Of a stretch of 9,518 bases of DNA, positions 1 through 9,243 are shown piece by piece. The stretch is from an uncultured Methylococcaceae bacterium. Its GTDB lineage: Bacteria > Pseudomonadota > Gammaproteobacteria > Methylococcales > Methylomonadaceae. The position numbers and the translations under genes are program-made. The DNA lies in contig CAIMDR010000374.1 of assembly GCA_903839795.1 (NCBI GenBank), positions 1 to 9,518 of the forward strand, written 5' to 3'. The notes beneath the pieces are model-generated. The model had not been told where the DNA came from and searched no databases. It worked only from the letters and a program-made list of their open reading frames with translations. The stretch's first letter is position 1. The number at the start of each line of letters is the position of its first letter.

Positions 1-692
<692 letters not shown>

Positions 693-718
693 TGATGATT
701 TCCGACTTTAATAAAAAA

Positions 719-740
719 CTAATATGTTACTAGATATTAG
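719..740. promoter_or_regulatory. 7-base inverted repeat upstream of nudJ (operator candidate)
   Basis: CTAATAT at 719-725 and its perfect reverse complement ATATTAG at 734-740 flank an 8-base spacer. The dyad lies 27-48 bases before the nudJ start codon. Read on the minus strand it contains TAATAT, which could be a -10 element, though I see no convincing -35 box. The geometry suits a dimeric DNA-binding regulator, but AT-rich dyads also arise by chance. Confidence 0.25.
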
Positions 741-783
741 GAACTTATGTTGGTAAAAAAGGTTTAACGGAGTAAAGTTAAAT

Positions 784-805
784 CCGGGACTGACAATAAT
801 CCCGG
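784..805. other. GC-rich hairpin in the nudJ-clpS divergent gap
   Basis: CCGGGA at 784-789 pairs perfectly with TCCCGG at 800-805 around a 10-base loop. It is the only GC-rich structure in an otherwise very AT-rich gap. CTTTTT follows on the plus strand about 9 bases later, too far for a classical intrinsic terminator. Because the flanking genes diverge, neither has an upstream gene here to terminate. It may sit in a 5' leader. Confidence 0.35.
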
Positions 806-863
806 CATATCCTGCTTTTTATGATTTAATTTGTTATGTGTCCAAGCTTGAAATATATTAATA

Positions 864-892
864 TTGGCACTATGTCAGGTACTTAACAGTAT
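864..892 (+). promoter_or_regulatory. weak promoter candidate for clpS-clpA
   Basis: TTGGCA at 864-869 (5 of 6 to the sigma70 -35 consensus) is followed after 17 bases by CAGTAT at 887-892 (3 of 6 to -10). An overlapping alternative is TTGAAA at 848-853 with TATGTC at 871-876, also 17 bases apart. Both have one poor box, so the exact promoter is uncertain. Confidence 0.25.
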
Positions 893-916
893 TTTTTATT
901 TGGTTATTTGCTTATT

Positions 917-1240
917 ATGCCCGATTTTGATCCTTTCAAATACAATGATGACGGCTTGGCCGTTCAAGAAGCCAAGCCCAAGTTAAAAAGGCCGCCCCTG
1001 TACAAAGTCATTTTGTTAAATGACGATTTTACGCCCATGGATTTTGTAATTGAAATTTTGATGGATTTTTTTGCCATGCCTGAAGAAAAAGCAACACAGG
1101 TTATGCTGCAAATACATACTCAAGGGGTGGGAGTCTGTGGAACCTATACTAAAGATGTTGCTGAAACCAAAGTGTATATAGTCAACGATTATTCACGAGA
1201 AAATCAACATCCGTTGATGTGCTCGATGGAAGAAGTGTAA
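917..1240 (+). CDS. clpS: ClpS, N-degron recognin and adaptor of ClpAP
   Basis: ClpS binds proteins with N-terminal Leu, Phe, Tyr or Trp and hands them to ClpA for degradation by ClpAP in the cytosol. The ATG at 917 gives 107 residues (E. coli has 106). An in-frame TTG at 908 would add MLI but has no better ribosome site; both starts have poor Shine-Dalgarno sequences. The flexible N-terminal tail (about 1-25) needed for delivery is rich in charged residues. The folded core begins near [12 protein letters not shown]. The specificity pocket is complete: N35, D36, D37, T39, M41 on the NDDFTPM segment, then M63 and H67 on MLQIH, matching E. coli N34-D35-D36-T38-M40-M62-H66. The C-terminus ([14 protein letters not shown]) also follows the family. 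clpA begins 13 bases downstream, so one transcript is expected. Confidence 0.96.
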   Translation: MPDFDPFKYNDDGLAVQEAKPKLKRPPLYKVILLNDDFTPMDFVIEILMDFFAMPEEKATQVMLQIHTQGVGVCGTYTKDVAETKVYIVNDYSRENQHPLMCSMEEV

Positions 1241-1253
1241 ATTTGGAGCGTTT

Positions 1254-3524
1254 ATGTTAAGTAAAGAACTTGAAGTCACGTTAAATACCGCCTTTAAAAA
1301 CGCGCATGATAAACGTCACGAATTTATCACCGTTGAGCATTTATTACTGGCATTGCTGGATAACAGCTCCGCAGAAGCCATCATGAAAGCGTGCGGCTGC
1401 GATATTAAAACCTTACAGGTGCAATTGATTCAATTTATTGATGAAACCATGTCCTTGATTCCTTTGGGAATTCAGAGAGAAACGCAGCCTACACTTGGAT
1501 TTCAGAGAGTATTGCAACGCGCTGTTTTTCATGTTCAGGCGTCTGATAAAAAAGAAGTGACCGGTGCCAATTTATTCGTAGCCTTATTTAGCGAGCAGGA
1601 TTCTCACGCTGTCTACTTGCTAAATAAACAGGATGTATCACGCTTGGATGTGGTTAATTATTTGGCACATGGAATTTCCAAAACCGATCAGGATAACGAT
1701 GCATCAAGTGAGCGAGCATCGGAAGCGGGCAGTACCGATAGCGAAGCCGGAAGCCCCTTGGACAAATACACAACCAATCTTAATGAAGAAGCCTTACAGG
1801 GTCGAATTGACCCACTAATCGGCAGAGAGCTTGAGCTTGAAAGAACTATTCAGACGCTTTGCCGAAGGCGTAAAAATAATCCTTTATTGGTCGGCGAGGC
1901 GGGTGTTGGTAAAACCGCAATTGCTGAAGGCTTGGCAAAAAGAATCGTTGAAGAAAATGTCCCTGAAATTCTAATGAATAGTGTGATCTACTCACTGGAT
2001 TTAGGTGCACTGGTTGCCGGCACCAAATATCGGGGCGACTTTGAAAAGCGTCTTAAATCCTTAATGAATCAGCTTAAAAAAGAACCGGATTCCATTCTGT
2101 TTATTGATGAAATTCATACCATCATCGGTGCGGGCTCTGCTTCTGGCGGGGTTATGGATGCCTCTAATTTGATTAAGCCGGTACTTGCTTCCGGCCAGTT
2201 GCGCTGCATTGGCTCTACGACTTATCAAGAGTATCGCGGGGTTTTTGAGAAAGACCACGCCTTGGCGCGCCGCTTTCAGAAAATCGATATACTGGAGCCT
2301 TCTGTTGAAGATACGATTCTGATTTTAAAAGGACTTAAATCACGCTTTGAAGAACATCATAATGTTAGATATTCTGCTGAAGCCCTGCGGGTGGCAGCCG
2401 AATTATCGGATCGCTATATTACCGATCGACATTTGCCGGATAAAGCGATCGACGTTATTGATGAGGCAGGAGCAAAGCAGCGGATGACGGCGGAAGCGGA
2501 TCGTAAGCAGGATATCGATGTTGCCGAAATAGAGGATATCGTCTCAAAAATCGCCAGAATACCGGCCAGATCCGTGTCTTCCAATGACATTGACAAGCTG
2601 GCCAATCTTGAAAAAAATCTTAAAATGCTGGTTTTTGGTCAGGATGAGGCCATTTCTGCCTTAGCTTCGGCGATAAAATTATCGCGTGCCGGCCTTCGGG
2701 ATTCACAGAAGACTATCGGTTCGTTTATATTTGCAGGGCCAACCGGCGTTGGTAAAACAGAAGTGACCCGTCAACTTGCCAAAGTATTGGGTGTTGAGCT
2801 GATTCGTTTTGATATGTCTGAATACATGGAGCGTCACACCGTTTCAAGGTTAATTGGTGCGCCTCCAGGTTATGTCGGCTTTGATCAGGGCGGGTTGTTA
2901 ACCGAGCAAGTTACCAAACATCCTCATGCCGTATTATTGCTTGATGAATTGGAAAAAGCGCATCCCGATGTTTTTAATCTGTTATTACAAGTCATGGATC
3001 ACGGCTCATTGACCGACAATAATGGACGCAAAGCAGATTTTCGCAACATTATTTTGGTAATGACGACCAATGCCGGTGCAGAAGAGGGTAGCCGTGCTTC
3101 TATAGGTTTCACTCAGCAAAGTCACGAAACTGACAGCTTAAAAGTCATCGAGAAAGGCTTTTCACCTGAATTTCGCAACCGTTTGGATGCCATTATTCAA
3201 TTTAAACCGCTGGATATTTCAATTGTCGGACATGTGGTTGATAAATTTATCTTTGAATTAGAAGGCTTGCTTGCCGATAAGCATGTAACGCTAACGTTAG
3301 ATGCTGAGGCTCGTTTGTGGTTGGCTGAACATGGGTGTGATCCCAAAATGGGGGCAAGACCGATGGCGCGATTAATTCAGGAAAAAATCAAGAAACCTCT
3401 GGCTAATGACTTGCTGTTTGGCAAGCTCGCGCACGGTGGTCATGTCAGAATTTATGTGGAAAATGATGAAATGGCTTTTGCTATAGAAAGCGATGAGTTG
3501 ATCGTTTCTGAAGCCAATTCTTAA
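1254..3524 (+). CDS. clpA: ClpA, AAA+ unfoldase subunit of ClpAP protease
   Basis: A 756-residue hexameric unfoldase that threads substrates into ClpP (E. coli 758). The N-domain (about 1-142) is the ClpS docking platform. An acidic, Ser-rich linker follows (about 143-170). The first AAA+ module has Walker A GEAGVGKT at 214-221, pore loop KYRG at 258-261, Walker B ILFIDE at 281-286 and an arginine finger in ARR at 338-340. The second has Walker A GPTGVGKT at 495-502, pore loop GYVG at 539-542, Walker B LLLDE at 561-565, FRNRLD at 640-645 and sensor-2 GARPMAR at 700-706. The ClpP-docking tripeptide is IGF at 617-619 (IGL in E. coli), so it should bind ClpP, which is not encoded here. A good ribosome site, GGAG, lies 5 bases before the ATG. 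No M-domain insertion is present, excluding ClpB. Confidence 0.98.
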   Translation: MLSKELEVTLNTAFKNAHDKRHEFITVEHLLLALLDNSSAEAIMKACGCDIKTLQVQLIQFIDETMSLIPLGIQRETQPTLGFQRVLQRAVFHVQASDKKEVTGANLFVALFSEQDSHAVYLLNKQDVSRLDVVNYLAHGISKTDQDNDASSERASEAGSTDSEAGSPLDKYTTNLNEEALQGRIDPLIGRELELERTIQTLCRRRKNNPLLVGEAGVGKTAIAEGLAKRIVEENVPEILMNSVIYSLDLGALVAGTKYRGDFEKRLKSLMNQLKKEPDSILFIDEIHTIIGAGSASGGVMDASNLIKPVLASGQLRCIGSTTYQEYRGVFEKDHALARRFQKIDILEPSVEDTILILKGLKSRFEEHHNVRYSAEALRVAAELSDRYITDRHLPDKAIDVIDEAGAKQRMTAEADRKQDIDVAEIEDIVSKIARIPARSVSSNDIDKLANLEKNLKMLVFGQDEAISALASAIKLSRAGLRDSQKTIGSFIFAGPTGVGKTEVTRQLAKVLGVELIRFDMSEYMERHTVSRLIGAPPGYVGFDQGGLLTEQVTKHPHAVLLLDELEKAHPDVFNLLLQVMDHGSLTDNNGRKADFRNIILVMTTNAGAEEGSRASIGFTQQSHETDSLKVIEKGFSPEFRNRLDAIIQFKPLDISIVGHVVDKFIFELEGLLADKHVTLTLDAEARLWLAEHGCDPKMGARPMARLIQEKIKKPLANDLLFGKLAHGGHVRIYVENDEMAFAIESDELIVSEANS

Positions 3525-3542
3525 GAGAGCGTTCGAGTCGTA

Positions 3543-3617
3543 AACAGGTCATTTAAAAGCTTGCGCCATCCTGTTGGTTAATGCGGATTACACCTCGATG
3601 GGATTGGGGTGACCCCA
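3543..3617. other. convergent clpA-infA gap with two weak hairpins
   Basis: clpA and infA converge over a 106-base gap. AACAGG at 3543-3548 can pair with CCTGTT at 3570-3575 (21-base loop), and TGGGG at 3605-3609 with CCCCA at 3613-3617 (3-base loop). Neither is followed by a T-run on either strand, so I do not call an intrinsic terminator; Rho-dependent or processed ends are possible. E. coli has serW between these genes, but no tRNA is visible here. Confidence 0.3.
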
Positions 3618-3630
3618 TAAACTGACGGGA

Positions 3631-3849
3631 TTAGCGCATACGGAACGTGATGCGGCCTTTACTTAAATCGTAAGGCGTCATTTCAACTTTAACGCTATCG
3701 CCAGTTAGAATACGGATGTAATGTTTACGCATTTTTCCGGAAATGTGTGCAGTCACAACGTGACCATTTTCCAGTTCGACACGGAACATAGTATTAGGAA
3801 GAGTATCAATTACCTTACCTTCCATTTCAATTTGATCTTCTTTAGCCAT
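3631..3849 (-). CDS. infA: translation initiation factor IF-1
   Basis: IF-1 binds the ribosomal A site on the 30S subunit during initiation together with IF-2 and IF-3. The start chosen is the ATG at 3849-3847, giving [13 protein letters not shown] and 72 residues, exactly the E. coli length. An in-frame extension to 3906 would add 19 residues unknown in the family and would run through the promoter. The whole chain is a single S1/OB-fold; [23 protein letters not shown] and ITFRMR at the end are near-identical to E. coli. It is the last gene of the minus-strand run, 81 bases after bpt, with no terminator visible between them, so read-through from bpt is possible in addition to its own promoter. 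Only a weak ribosome site (TGAGA) is seen. Confidence 0.98.
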   Translation of the reverse strand: MAKEDQIEMEGKVIDTLPNTMFRVELENGHVVTAHISGKMRKHYIRILTGDSVKVEMTPYDLSKGRITFRMR

Positions 3850-3879
3850 TTGTATTAGTCTCAGCAATTTAAACCGCAA

Positions 3880-3906
3880 ATTATAGCACAAGCTGCTTTC
3901 TAACAA
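3880..3906 (-). promoter_or_regulatory. infA promoter (sigma70, extended -10)
   Basis: On the minus strand a perfect TATAAT (3885-3880) is preceded directly by TGC, giving an extended -10 element. TTGTTA (3906-3901) lies 15 bases further upstream as a -35 box (4 of 6); the spacer is shorter than the ideal 17, which the extended -10 could offset. Transcription should start near 3873, leaving a leader of about 24 bases before infA. Confidence 0.6.
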
Positions 3907-3930
3907 CAGAAGAGTGTAGGTATTTGTTTT

Positions 3931-4632
3931 TTAGGCGCTCATTTCAAGCCATTGCTTATCAATTAATAATTGCAGCGGTTGGTAATCACTTTTATAAGCC
4001 ATTTTTTTACAGGCCTGTATCCAAAACCCCAAGTATAAGAATTCTTTTTGTTGCCGGACTACTTGTTCAATTTGCCATAAAACGGCATAAACACCCAGAC
4101 TATAGTCGTTGAATTTAGGTTCAAAAAAGGTATAAACAGCTGACCATGCCTGTTCAAATTGATCAATCACCGCAACGCCGGCTAGTTCATTATTAATAGA
4201 AAACTCGACAAATCGGGTGTTGCACCACGAGCTACCGAGAAAACTGAGGTACTCTTCAGGACTGGCGGTAGCCATAGAGCTGTCGCTGTGTCTGATAGCC
4301 TGATAGCGCAAATACATATCGTAATGAGCCTGCTCAAAAGCCGCCGGTTTAACGATGGCTTGGGTTGCTGCGTTTTTGCTTAAGCAACGCTTTTGACTTC
4401 TACTGGGTTTAAATTTTTTGACGGGCAGCCTTACCGAAATGCAGGAAGAGCAATGTGGACAATGTGGTACATAAACCTCATCTCCACTACGACGAAAACC
4501 CTGCTCTATCAGTTGGGCATAAATGGGTGAAGTAACCGGATAGCCTGGATGAACAAAAAGCGATTGCGCCTTTTTGTCATCAAGATAACCGCAAGGATGC
4601 TCCTGGCTTAAAAATAAGGGAATAGATGTCAT
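3931..4632 (-). CDS. bpt: aspartate/glutamate leucyltransferase Bpt
   Basis: Bpt moves leucine from Leu-tRNA onto N-terminal Asp or Glu, turning them into N-degrons for ClpS/ClpAP. It belongs to the ATE1 superfamily of eukaryotic arginyltransferases, although the bacterial form uses leucine. The 233-residue protein has the N-terminal HPCGYL (C14), the FRRSGDEVYVPHC segment and a CxxCxxC arrangement at C58, C61 and C64, cysteines of the type thought to hold a redox-sensitive cluster in ATE1. It continues with PSRSQKR near 76-82, the GNAT-like core and the typical end YLGFWIQACKKMAYKSDYQP (about 200-219). The start ATG overlaps the aat stop (ATGA, 4 bases), which implies coupled translation. 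E. coli lacks this gene; Vibrio and Pseudomonas have it. Older annotations call it ate. Confidence 0.95.
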   Translation of the reverse strand: MTSIPLFLSQEHPCGYLDDKKAQSLFVHPGYPVTSPIYAQLIEQGFRRSGDEVYVPHCPHCSSCISVRLPVKKFKPSRSQKRCLSKNAATQAIVKPAAFEQAHYDMYLRYQAIRHSDSSMATASPEEYLSFLGSSWCNTRFVEFSINNELAGVAVIDQFEQAWSAVYTFFEPKFNDYSLGVYAVLWQIEQVVRQQKEFLYLGFWIQACKKMAYKSDYQPLQLLIDKQWLEMSA

Positions 4633-5324
4633 GTTGGCTCCCAGGCGGCTTGGTTGACAGGAAGTTCACAATATTGATTGAGTAACTTTGCAAATTGCTT
4701 GCGGTCGCAGTTTTCCGCGCCAAAGCTTGCCAAATGCGTTGTGTGTACCTGACAGTCAATGAGTTGGTAGCCCCAGGCTTTAAGTTGCTCAACCAAGCTG
4801 GCAAAGACCACTTTTGAAGCATCAGTTTTGGTATGGAACATGGACTCGCCAAAAAAAACGCGCCCCAAAGCAACACCGTATAAGCCTCCGACCAGCTCAC
4901 CATCCATCCAGGCTTCCGCAGAATGCGCATAACCACTTTTATGGAGTTCGTTATAAGCCTGCGCTATGTCCTCTGTTATCCAAGTGCCTGAACTTTCATT
5001 TCGAGGTTCTGCGCAACCCGCGACAACCTCGTTAAAAGCCTGATCATAGGTCACAGAAAAGCTATTTTTACGCAGCGTTTTACGCAAACTTCGGGATACA
5101 ATCAATTTATCCGGAAATAATACTAACCGGGGATTAGGTGACCACCACAGAATGGGTTCGTCATGGTTATACCAAGGAAAAATACCCCGTCGATAGGCAT
5201 TTAACAGGCGTATTTTAGACAGGCAACCGCCAATCGCAAGCAACCCGTCAGGTTCGCTTAATGCTTTGCTTAACGCAGGAAAATCCTGCTCTGGTTGTTG
5301 CGGGTCAAGAATGGTTAATTGCAT
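4629..5324 (-). CDS. aat: leucyl/phenylalanyl-tRNA--protein transferase Aat
   Basis: Aat adds Leu or Phe from aminoacyl-tRNA to N-terminal Lys or Arg (and some Met), creating primary N-degrons for ClpS. The 231-residue chain (E. coli 234) carries the family blocks in order: GLLAIGG 27-33, GIFPWY 47-52, ILWWSPNPR 58-66, GTWIT 113-117, AHSAEAW 133-139, LVGGLYG 144-150, GESMFH 159-164, ASK 169-171 and DCQ 190-192. These form the substrate pocket and GNAT-type active site; nothing essential looks missing. It lies 124 bases after trxB, with a repeat array filling the gap, and overlaps bpt by 4 bases. No Shine-Dalgarno sequence is visible before the ATG at 5324-5322; the preceding bases are AT-rich. 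Confidence 0.97.
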   Translation of the reverse strand: MQLTILDPQQPEQDFPALSKALSEPDGLLAIGGCLSKIRLLNAYRRGIFPWYNHDEPILWWSPNPRLVLFPDKLIVSRSLRKTLRKNSFSVTYDQAFNEVVAGCAEPRNESSGTWITEDIAQAYNELHKSGYAHSAEAWMDGELVGGLYGVALGRVFFGESMFHTKTDASKVVFASLVEQLKAWGYQLIDCQVHTTHLASFGAENCDRKQFAKLLNQYCELPVNQAAWEPT

Positions 5325-5331
5325 ATTTTTA

Positions 5332-5446
5332 AAAGGTTAAAGGTTCAAGGCGCAAGGCTAAAGGTTAAAACAACAAGGTTTAAGGTTCAAGGCGTAAAAA
5401 TTTTCACCTTTCGCCTTTTACCTTTCCCCCTTTTACCTTGAACCTG
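5332..5446. repeat. phased heptamer repeat array with inverted halves (trxB-aat gap)
   Basis: Nine consecutive 7-base units run from 5332 to 5394 in perfect phase: AAAGGTT, AAAGGTT, CAAGGCG, CAAGGCT, AAAGGTT, AAAACAA, CAAGGTT, TAAGGTT, CAAGGCG. Eight fit NAAGGYK; the sixth is degenerate. After a TAAAAATTTT centre, the complementary form follows (units such as ACCTTTC, GCCTTTT, ACCTTTC, TACCTTG to about 5446, with one 1-base slip). The halves can fold on each other: 5382-5394 pairs with 5412-5424 (11 of 13), and AGGTTCAAGG at 5341-5350 or 5383-5392 is the exact complement of 5437-5446. In the trxB-aat transcript this would be a long imperfect stem just after the trxB stop. Confidence 0.85.
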
Positions 5447-5448
5447 GT

Positions 5449-6426
<978 letters not shown>

Positions 6427-6443
6427 TCAGGATAAATATAAGA

Positions 6444-6472
6444 ATTATGCAGGTGAAACGCTGTTTCGTAAA
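6444..6472 (-). promoter_or_regulatory. trxB promoter candidate with internal dyad
   Basis: On the minus strand TTTACG (6472-6467) is a fair -35 and CATAAT (6449-6444) a good -10, with a 17-base spacer. The spacer and the edge of the -35 box hold a dyad, GAAAC-GCT-GTTTC at 6455-6467, that could be bound by a regulator. Transcription would begin about 35 bases before the start codon. I do not recognise the dyad as a known operator. Confidence 0.4.
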
Positions 6473-6561
6473 TGTTATTGTGTATAAGCTATCGGGGTCG
6501 CTCTAAAAACAAGCTGTTTTTTTTGTAACAAATATTAATGTAGAATGTGCAATCATTGTTC

Positions 6562-6567
6562 TATAAT
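6562..6567 (+). promoter_or_regulatory. -10 element candidate for ftsK
   Basis: A perfect TATAAT 39 bases before the preferred ftsK ATG at 6607 would start transcription near 6574. No good -35 lies at the right distance (6539-6544 is TGTAGA). A T-rich tract at 6517-6524 could serve an alternative -10, TAGAAT at 6541-6546. If TATAAT is used, the GTG at 6547 cannot be the ftsK start. Confidence 0.35.
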
Positions 6568-6606
6568 CCTGTTTTATTAGTACTAATCTATGTTGAGTCA
6601 TCATTT

Positions 6607-8901
6607 ATGTCTGCTGTAATGGAAGAAAAAACGTTTAGAGGTTTACGTGAAATTGCAGTCTTGGGCTTATTCGCCATTGCCTTATTTTTTTTAATTGCCT
6701 TGGTTACCTTTAGTAACGAGGATGCGGGCTGGACACACAGTGGTACAGTACAGACGGTGACTAATGCCTGTGGTGTTTTGGGTGCGTGGATCGCTGATTT
6801 TACACTTAGCTTTTTTGGTTTAATCGCGTATCTTTTTCCGGTCATTCTCTCTTGGCATGGCTATATGTTATATGGTCAGGCAAGACAAAAACAACAAAAG
6901 ATGACAATTGCTTTACAGTGGTTAGGCTCTTTGGGAACCATTGTTGCTGGTGCGGCATTATTTTATTTATATGTATTAAGAGTCGGCGTCGAATTGCCGG
7001 GTGGCACAGGAGGGATTTTAGGCCAGGAAACAGGTGATGCTGTACTGCATTTATTTGGTAATTCAGGCGCCACCTTATTTTTAATCGTTTTGTTATTGTC
7101 AGGCATTACCCTCACGACCGAGTTGTCATGGGTCACTTTTATTGATCTTATTGGCAAATATACCGTATTTGTTTATCGTATCGTTTGCCATACGACCGTC
7201 AACTTTCGTCATGAGCCTATGGACAACTCTGCCCAATCGTTCGATAGCTTTGCTGACAAGCCCGAGAATCGTAGAAAGCCGGTTATTAAAGCACTGGCTA
7301 ATAGTAAAGCGGCAGCCAGTGTCGGAAAAAAAGGGTTGTCAGCTGAAAACAATAATCAGCCCTTGCAAAAACAACCCTCGCCCAAATATAAAGCCGGTGA
7401 AGATATATTGCCTTCTTTAGCCTTATTGGATGAAAGAGACACGCGGGTAATCGGTTATTCGCAAACCGATTTGGAAGACATGTCCCGACTGGTAGAAGAT
7501 ATTCTTGCTGACTTTAACGTCGCAGTGGCCGTGGTAGGTTTTCACCCCGGCCCTGTTATTACCCGTTTTGAATTACAGCCGGCAGCCGGTGTAAAAGTCA
7601 GTCGCATTAGTAGCTTGTCTAAAGATTTAGCCCGGGCTTTATCAGTGACCAGTGTGCGTATTGTTGAAATTATTCCGGGCAAATCCGTAGTTGGCCTTGA
7701 AATTCCCAACCGGGAACGGGAAATGGTGACACTGCGTGAATTATTGGCATCACATGGCTTTGATAAAGCAAAATCCATGCTGACATTGGCTATGGGCAAA
7801 GATATTGCCGGTTCGCCATTAATGGCTGATCTCGGCAAGATGCCTCATGCCTTGGTTGCAGGCACTACCGGCTCAGGAAAATCAGTCGCCATTAATACCA
7901 TGATTCTCAGCTTGCTTTATAAAGCCACACCTGAAGAAGTGCGGATGATTATGATCGACCCTAAAATGCTGGAGCTTTCGGTTTATGAAGGTATACCACA
8001 TTTATTGACCCCGGTTGTTACCGATATGAAAGAGGCCAGCAACGCCTTGCGCTGGGCAGTTGCTGAAATGGAAAGACGTTACAAGTTAATGTCTAAAATG
8101 GGGGTCAGAAACCTGGCAGGGTTTAATCATTTAATTGATGAAGCAACGGCAAGAGGCGAGACTATCAGGGATCCCATGTTTCAAATGCTAAACCCGCTTG
8201 AAGAGGGCGAATATTATCCCGTTCTGAATAAACTACCCAGCATTGTCATCGTTATCGATGAATTAGCTGACATGATGATGATTGTCGGCAAAAAGGTTGA
8301 AGAATTAATTGCCCGCTTGGCACAAAAAGCCAGAGCAGCAGGTATTCATTTGATTTTGGCAACGCAGCGCCCCTCGGTTGATGTTTTAACCGGACTGATT
8401 AAAGCCAACGTGCCCACCCGTATATCCTTTCAGGTCTCATCGCGCATTGATTCGCGCACCATTCTTGATCAAGGTGGCGCTGAAACCTTGCTGGGTAATG
8501 GCGACATGCTGTTTTTGCCTTCAGGTACCAGTATTCCTATTCGTGCGCATGGTGCATTTGTCGATGATCATGAAGTGCATCGCGTAGTTGAGTTTTTAAA
8601 ACAAACTGCGCCACCTGATTATCTGGAAGATATTACCCGTGAATCCACTGATTCTAATGACGGTTACAGCATGAATGGTGACAGCACCAGCAACTCAGAG
8701 ACGGACGCTTTATACGATGAAGCCGTAGCGTTTGTTACCGACTCCCGTAAGGCCTCAATATCCAGTGTCCAGCGGCGTTTTAAAGTCGGCTACAACCGTG
8801 CAGCTACCATGATTGAAGATATGGAAGCAGCTGGTATTGTAAGTGCAGCCGAGTCTAATGGCTCAAGAGTTGTACTTGCACCGCCACCGGTTAAAGATTA
8901 A
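6607..8901 (+). CDS. ftsK: DNA translocase FtsK (short-linker form)
   Basis: FtsK sits at the division septum, pumps chromosome ends and activates XerCD recombination at dif. From the ATG at 6607 it has 764 residues; a GTG at 6547 would add 20 but lies upstream of the likely promoter. Four hydrophobic segments lie near 15-35, 56-82, 101-125 and 154-172, anchoring the N-domain in the inner membrane. The linker (about 200-265) is short, against some 600 residues in E. coli. The motor follows: alpha domain from about 266, Walker A GTTGSGKS at 419-426, Walker B IVIVIDE at 546-552, ATQRPSVDV at 585-593 and GNGDML at 630-635. The C-terminal gamma winged helix (about 700-758) includes [12 protein letters not shown], the KOPS-reading helix, so oriented translocation is expected. 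It diverges from trxB. Confidence 0.97.
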   Translation: MSAVMEEKTFRGLREIAVLGLFAIALFFLIALVTFSNEDAGWTHSGTVQTVTNACGVLGAWIADFTLSFFGLIAYLFPVILSWHGYMLYGQARQKQQKMTIALQWLGSLGTIVAGAALFYLYVLRVGVELPGGTGGILGQETGDAVLHLFGNSGATLFLIVLLLSGITLTTELSWVTFIDLIGKYTVFVYRIVCHTTVNFRHEPMDNSAQSFDSFADKPENRRKPVIKALANSKAAASVGKKGLSAENNNQPLQKQPSPKYKAGEDILPSLALLDERDTRVIGYSQTDLEDMSRLVEDILADFNVAVAVVGFHPGPVITRFELQPAAGVKVSRISSLSKDLARALSVTSVRIVEIIPGKSVVGLEIPNREREMVTLRELLASHGFDKAKSMLTLAMGKDIAGSPLMADLGKMPHALVAGTTGSGKSVAINTMILSLLYKATPEEVRMIMIDPKMLELSVYEGIPHLLTPVVTDMKEASNALRWAVAEMERRYKLMSKMGVRNLAGFNHLIDEATARGETIRDPMFQMLNPLEEGEYYPVLNKLPSIVIVIDELADMMMIVGKKVEELIARLAQKARAAGIHLILATQRPSVDVLTGLIKANVPTRISFQVSSRIDSRTILDQGGAETLLGNGDMLFLPSGTSIPIRAHGAFVDDHEVHRVVEFLKQTAPPDYLEDITRESTDSNDGYSMNGDSTSNSETDALYDEAVAFVTDSRKASISSVQRRFKVGYNRAATMIEDMEAAGIVSAAESNGSRVVLAPPPVKD

Positions 8902-8904
8902 TAG

Positions 8905-9135
8905 CTATACTATAGGCTGTATGGCAGCGTTATTGATTTTTATTGGCTCAATAACGCCTTTGGTAGAGTAGGTAACCCGAAAAAATACCGCTCCTGGTTC
9001 GGATTGTTTCCACGCATCGGCCTCACGACTCACAGTTAAGCTATTCCTGATAGCAACGGCTAAAGCCTTTGCACTCCTGTTTAATTGTAGGCCGTGATGC
9101 CTAAAGTACTCATTCAGGGATGGGGAGAAAAGGAT
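8905..9135 (-). pseudogene. possible gene remnant: open frame without a start codon
   Basis: On the minus strand 76 sense codons run uninterrupted from 9135 to the TAG at 8907-8905. The frame has no ATG or TTG; the first GTG (9033-9031) would leave only 42 residues. The middle of the translation has protein-like composition (for example KALAVAIRNSLTVSREADAW, then EPGAVFFRVTYSTKG). A TAA bounds it upstream at 9138-9136. It may be the decayed C-terminal end of a lost gene, or chance. I do not recognise the family. It also contains the 10-base inverted repeat at 8927-8957. Confidence 0.3.
8927..8957 (+). terminator. hairpin after ftsK, terminator candidate
   Basis: GCGTTATTGA at 8927-8936 is perfectly complementary to TCAATAACGC at 8948-8957, with an 11-base loop, starting 25 bases after the ftsK stop. 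The stem is strong enough to end or protect the ftsK transcript, but only CCTTT follows, not a proper T-run, so termination is uncertain. On the minus strand no T-run follows either. Confidence 0.45.
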
Positions 9136-9243
9136 TTACTTTACCCCCCTAAACTCTCTTTTTTAAAAAAGTGGAGCTGAATTATTATAAAAAATCACCC
9201 TAAATATCCGGTTATCTTCATTTATTCAACTTTGGGAAAAAAC

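Larger units (their letters stand above)
8902..9243. other. ftsK-ppdK intergenic region (342 bases)
   Basis: No conventional gene is visible. It holds a perfect 10-base-stem hairpin (8927-8957), a minus-strand open frame without a usable start (8905-9135), a small hairpin TAGGC/GCCTA (9088-9092 with 9099-9103), a six-C run (9144-9149), a perfect palindrome CTTTTTTAAAAAAG (9158-9171) and AT-rich sequence with TATAAA at 9186-9191 that might be a -10 for ppdK, though no good -35 is found. I do not recognise a riboswitch or small RNA. Confidence 0.6.

Noticed and set aside
3529..3545. GTTCGAGTC after clpA, resembling a tRNA T-loop where E. coli has serW
   Set aside because: The flanking bases do not form a T-stem, and no acceptor, D or anticodon arms can be drawn around it.
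3850..3906. Upstream in-frame extension of infA by 19 residues
   Set aside because: IF-1 is almost always 72 residues starting MAKED, and the extension would cover the TATAAT promoter.
6505..6524. AAAAACA-AGC-TGTTTTT followed by a T-run, looking like an intrinsic terminator on the plus strand
   Set aside because: The stem is almost all A-T, and trxB diverges, so there is no upstream plus-strand transcript to terminate. More likely AT-rich promoter DNA.
6514..6530. CTGT upstream of ftsK as half of a LexA box (ftsK is SOS-induced in E. coli)
   Set aside because: The ACAG half is missing at the required 8-base spacing.
6547..6606. GTG start adding 20 residues to FtsK
   Set aside because: A perfect TATAAT lies inside this extension, and the ATG at 6607 leads straight into a typical FtsK N-terminus.
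9158..9171. CTTTTTTAAAAAAG palindrome upstream of ppdK as a terminator or regulator site
   Set aside because: Pure A/T symmetry with no loop makes a poor hairpin, and such tracts are common by chance in AT-rich gaps.
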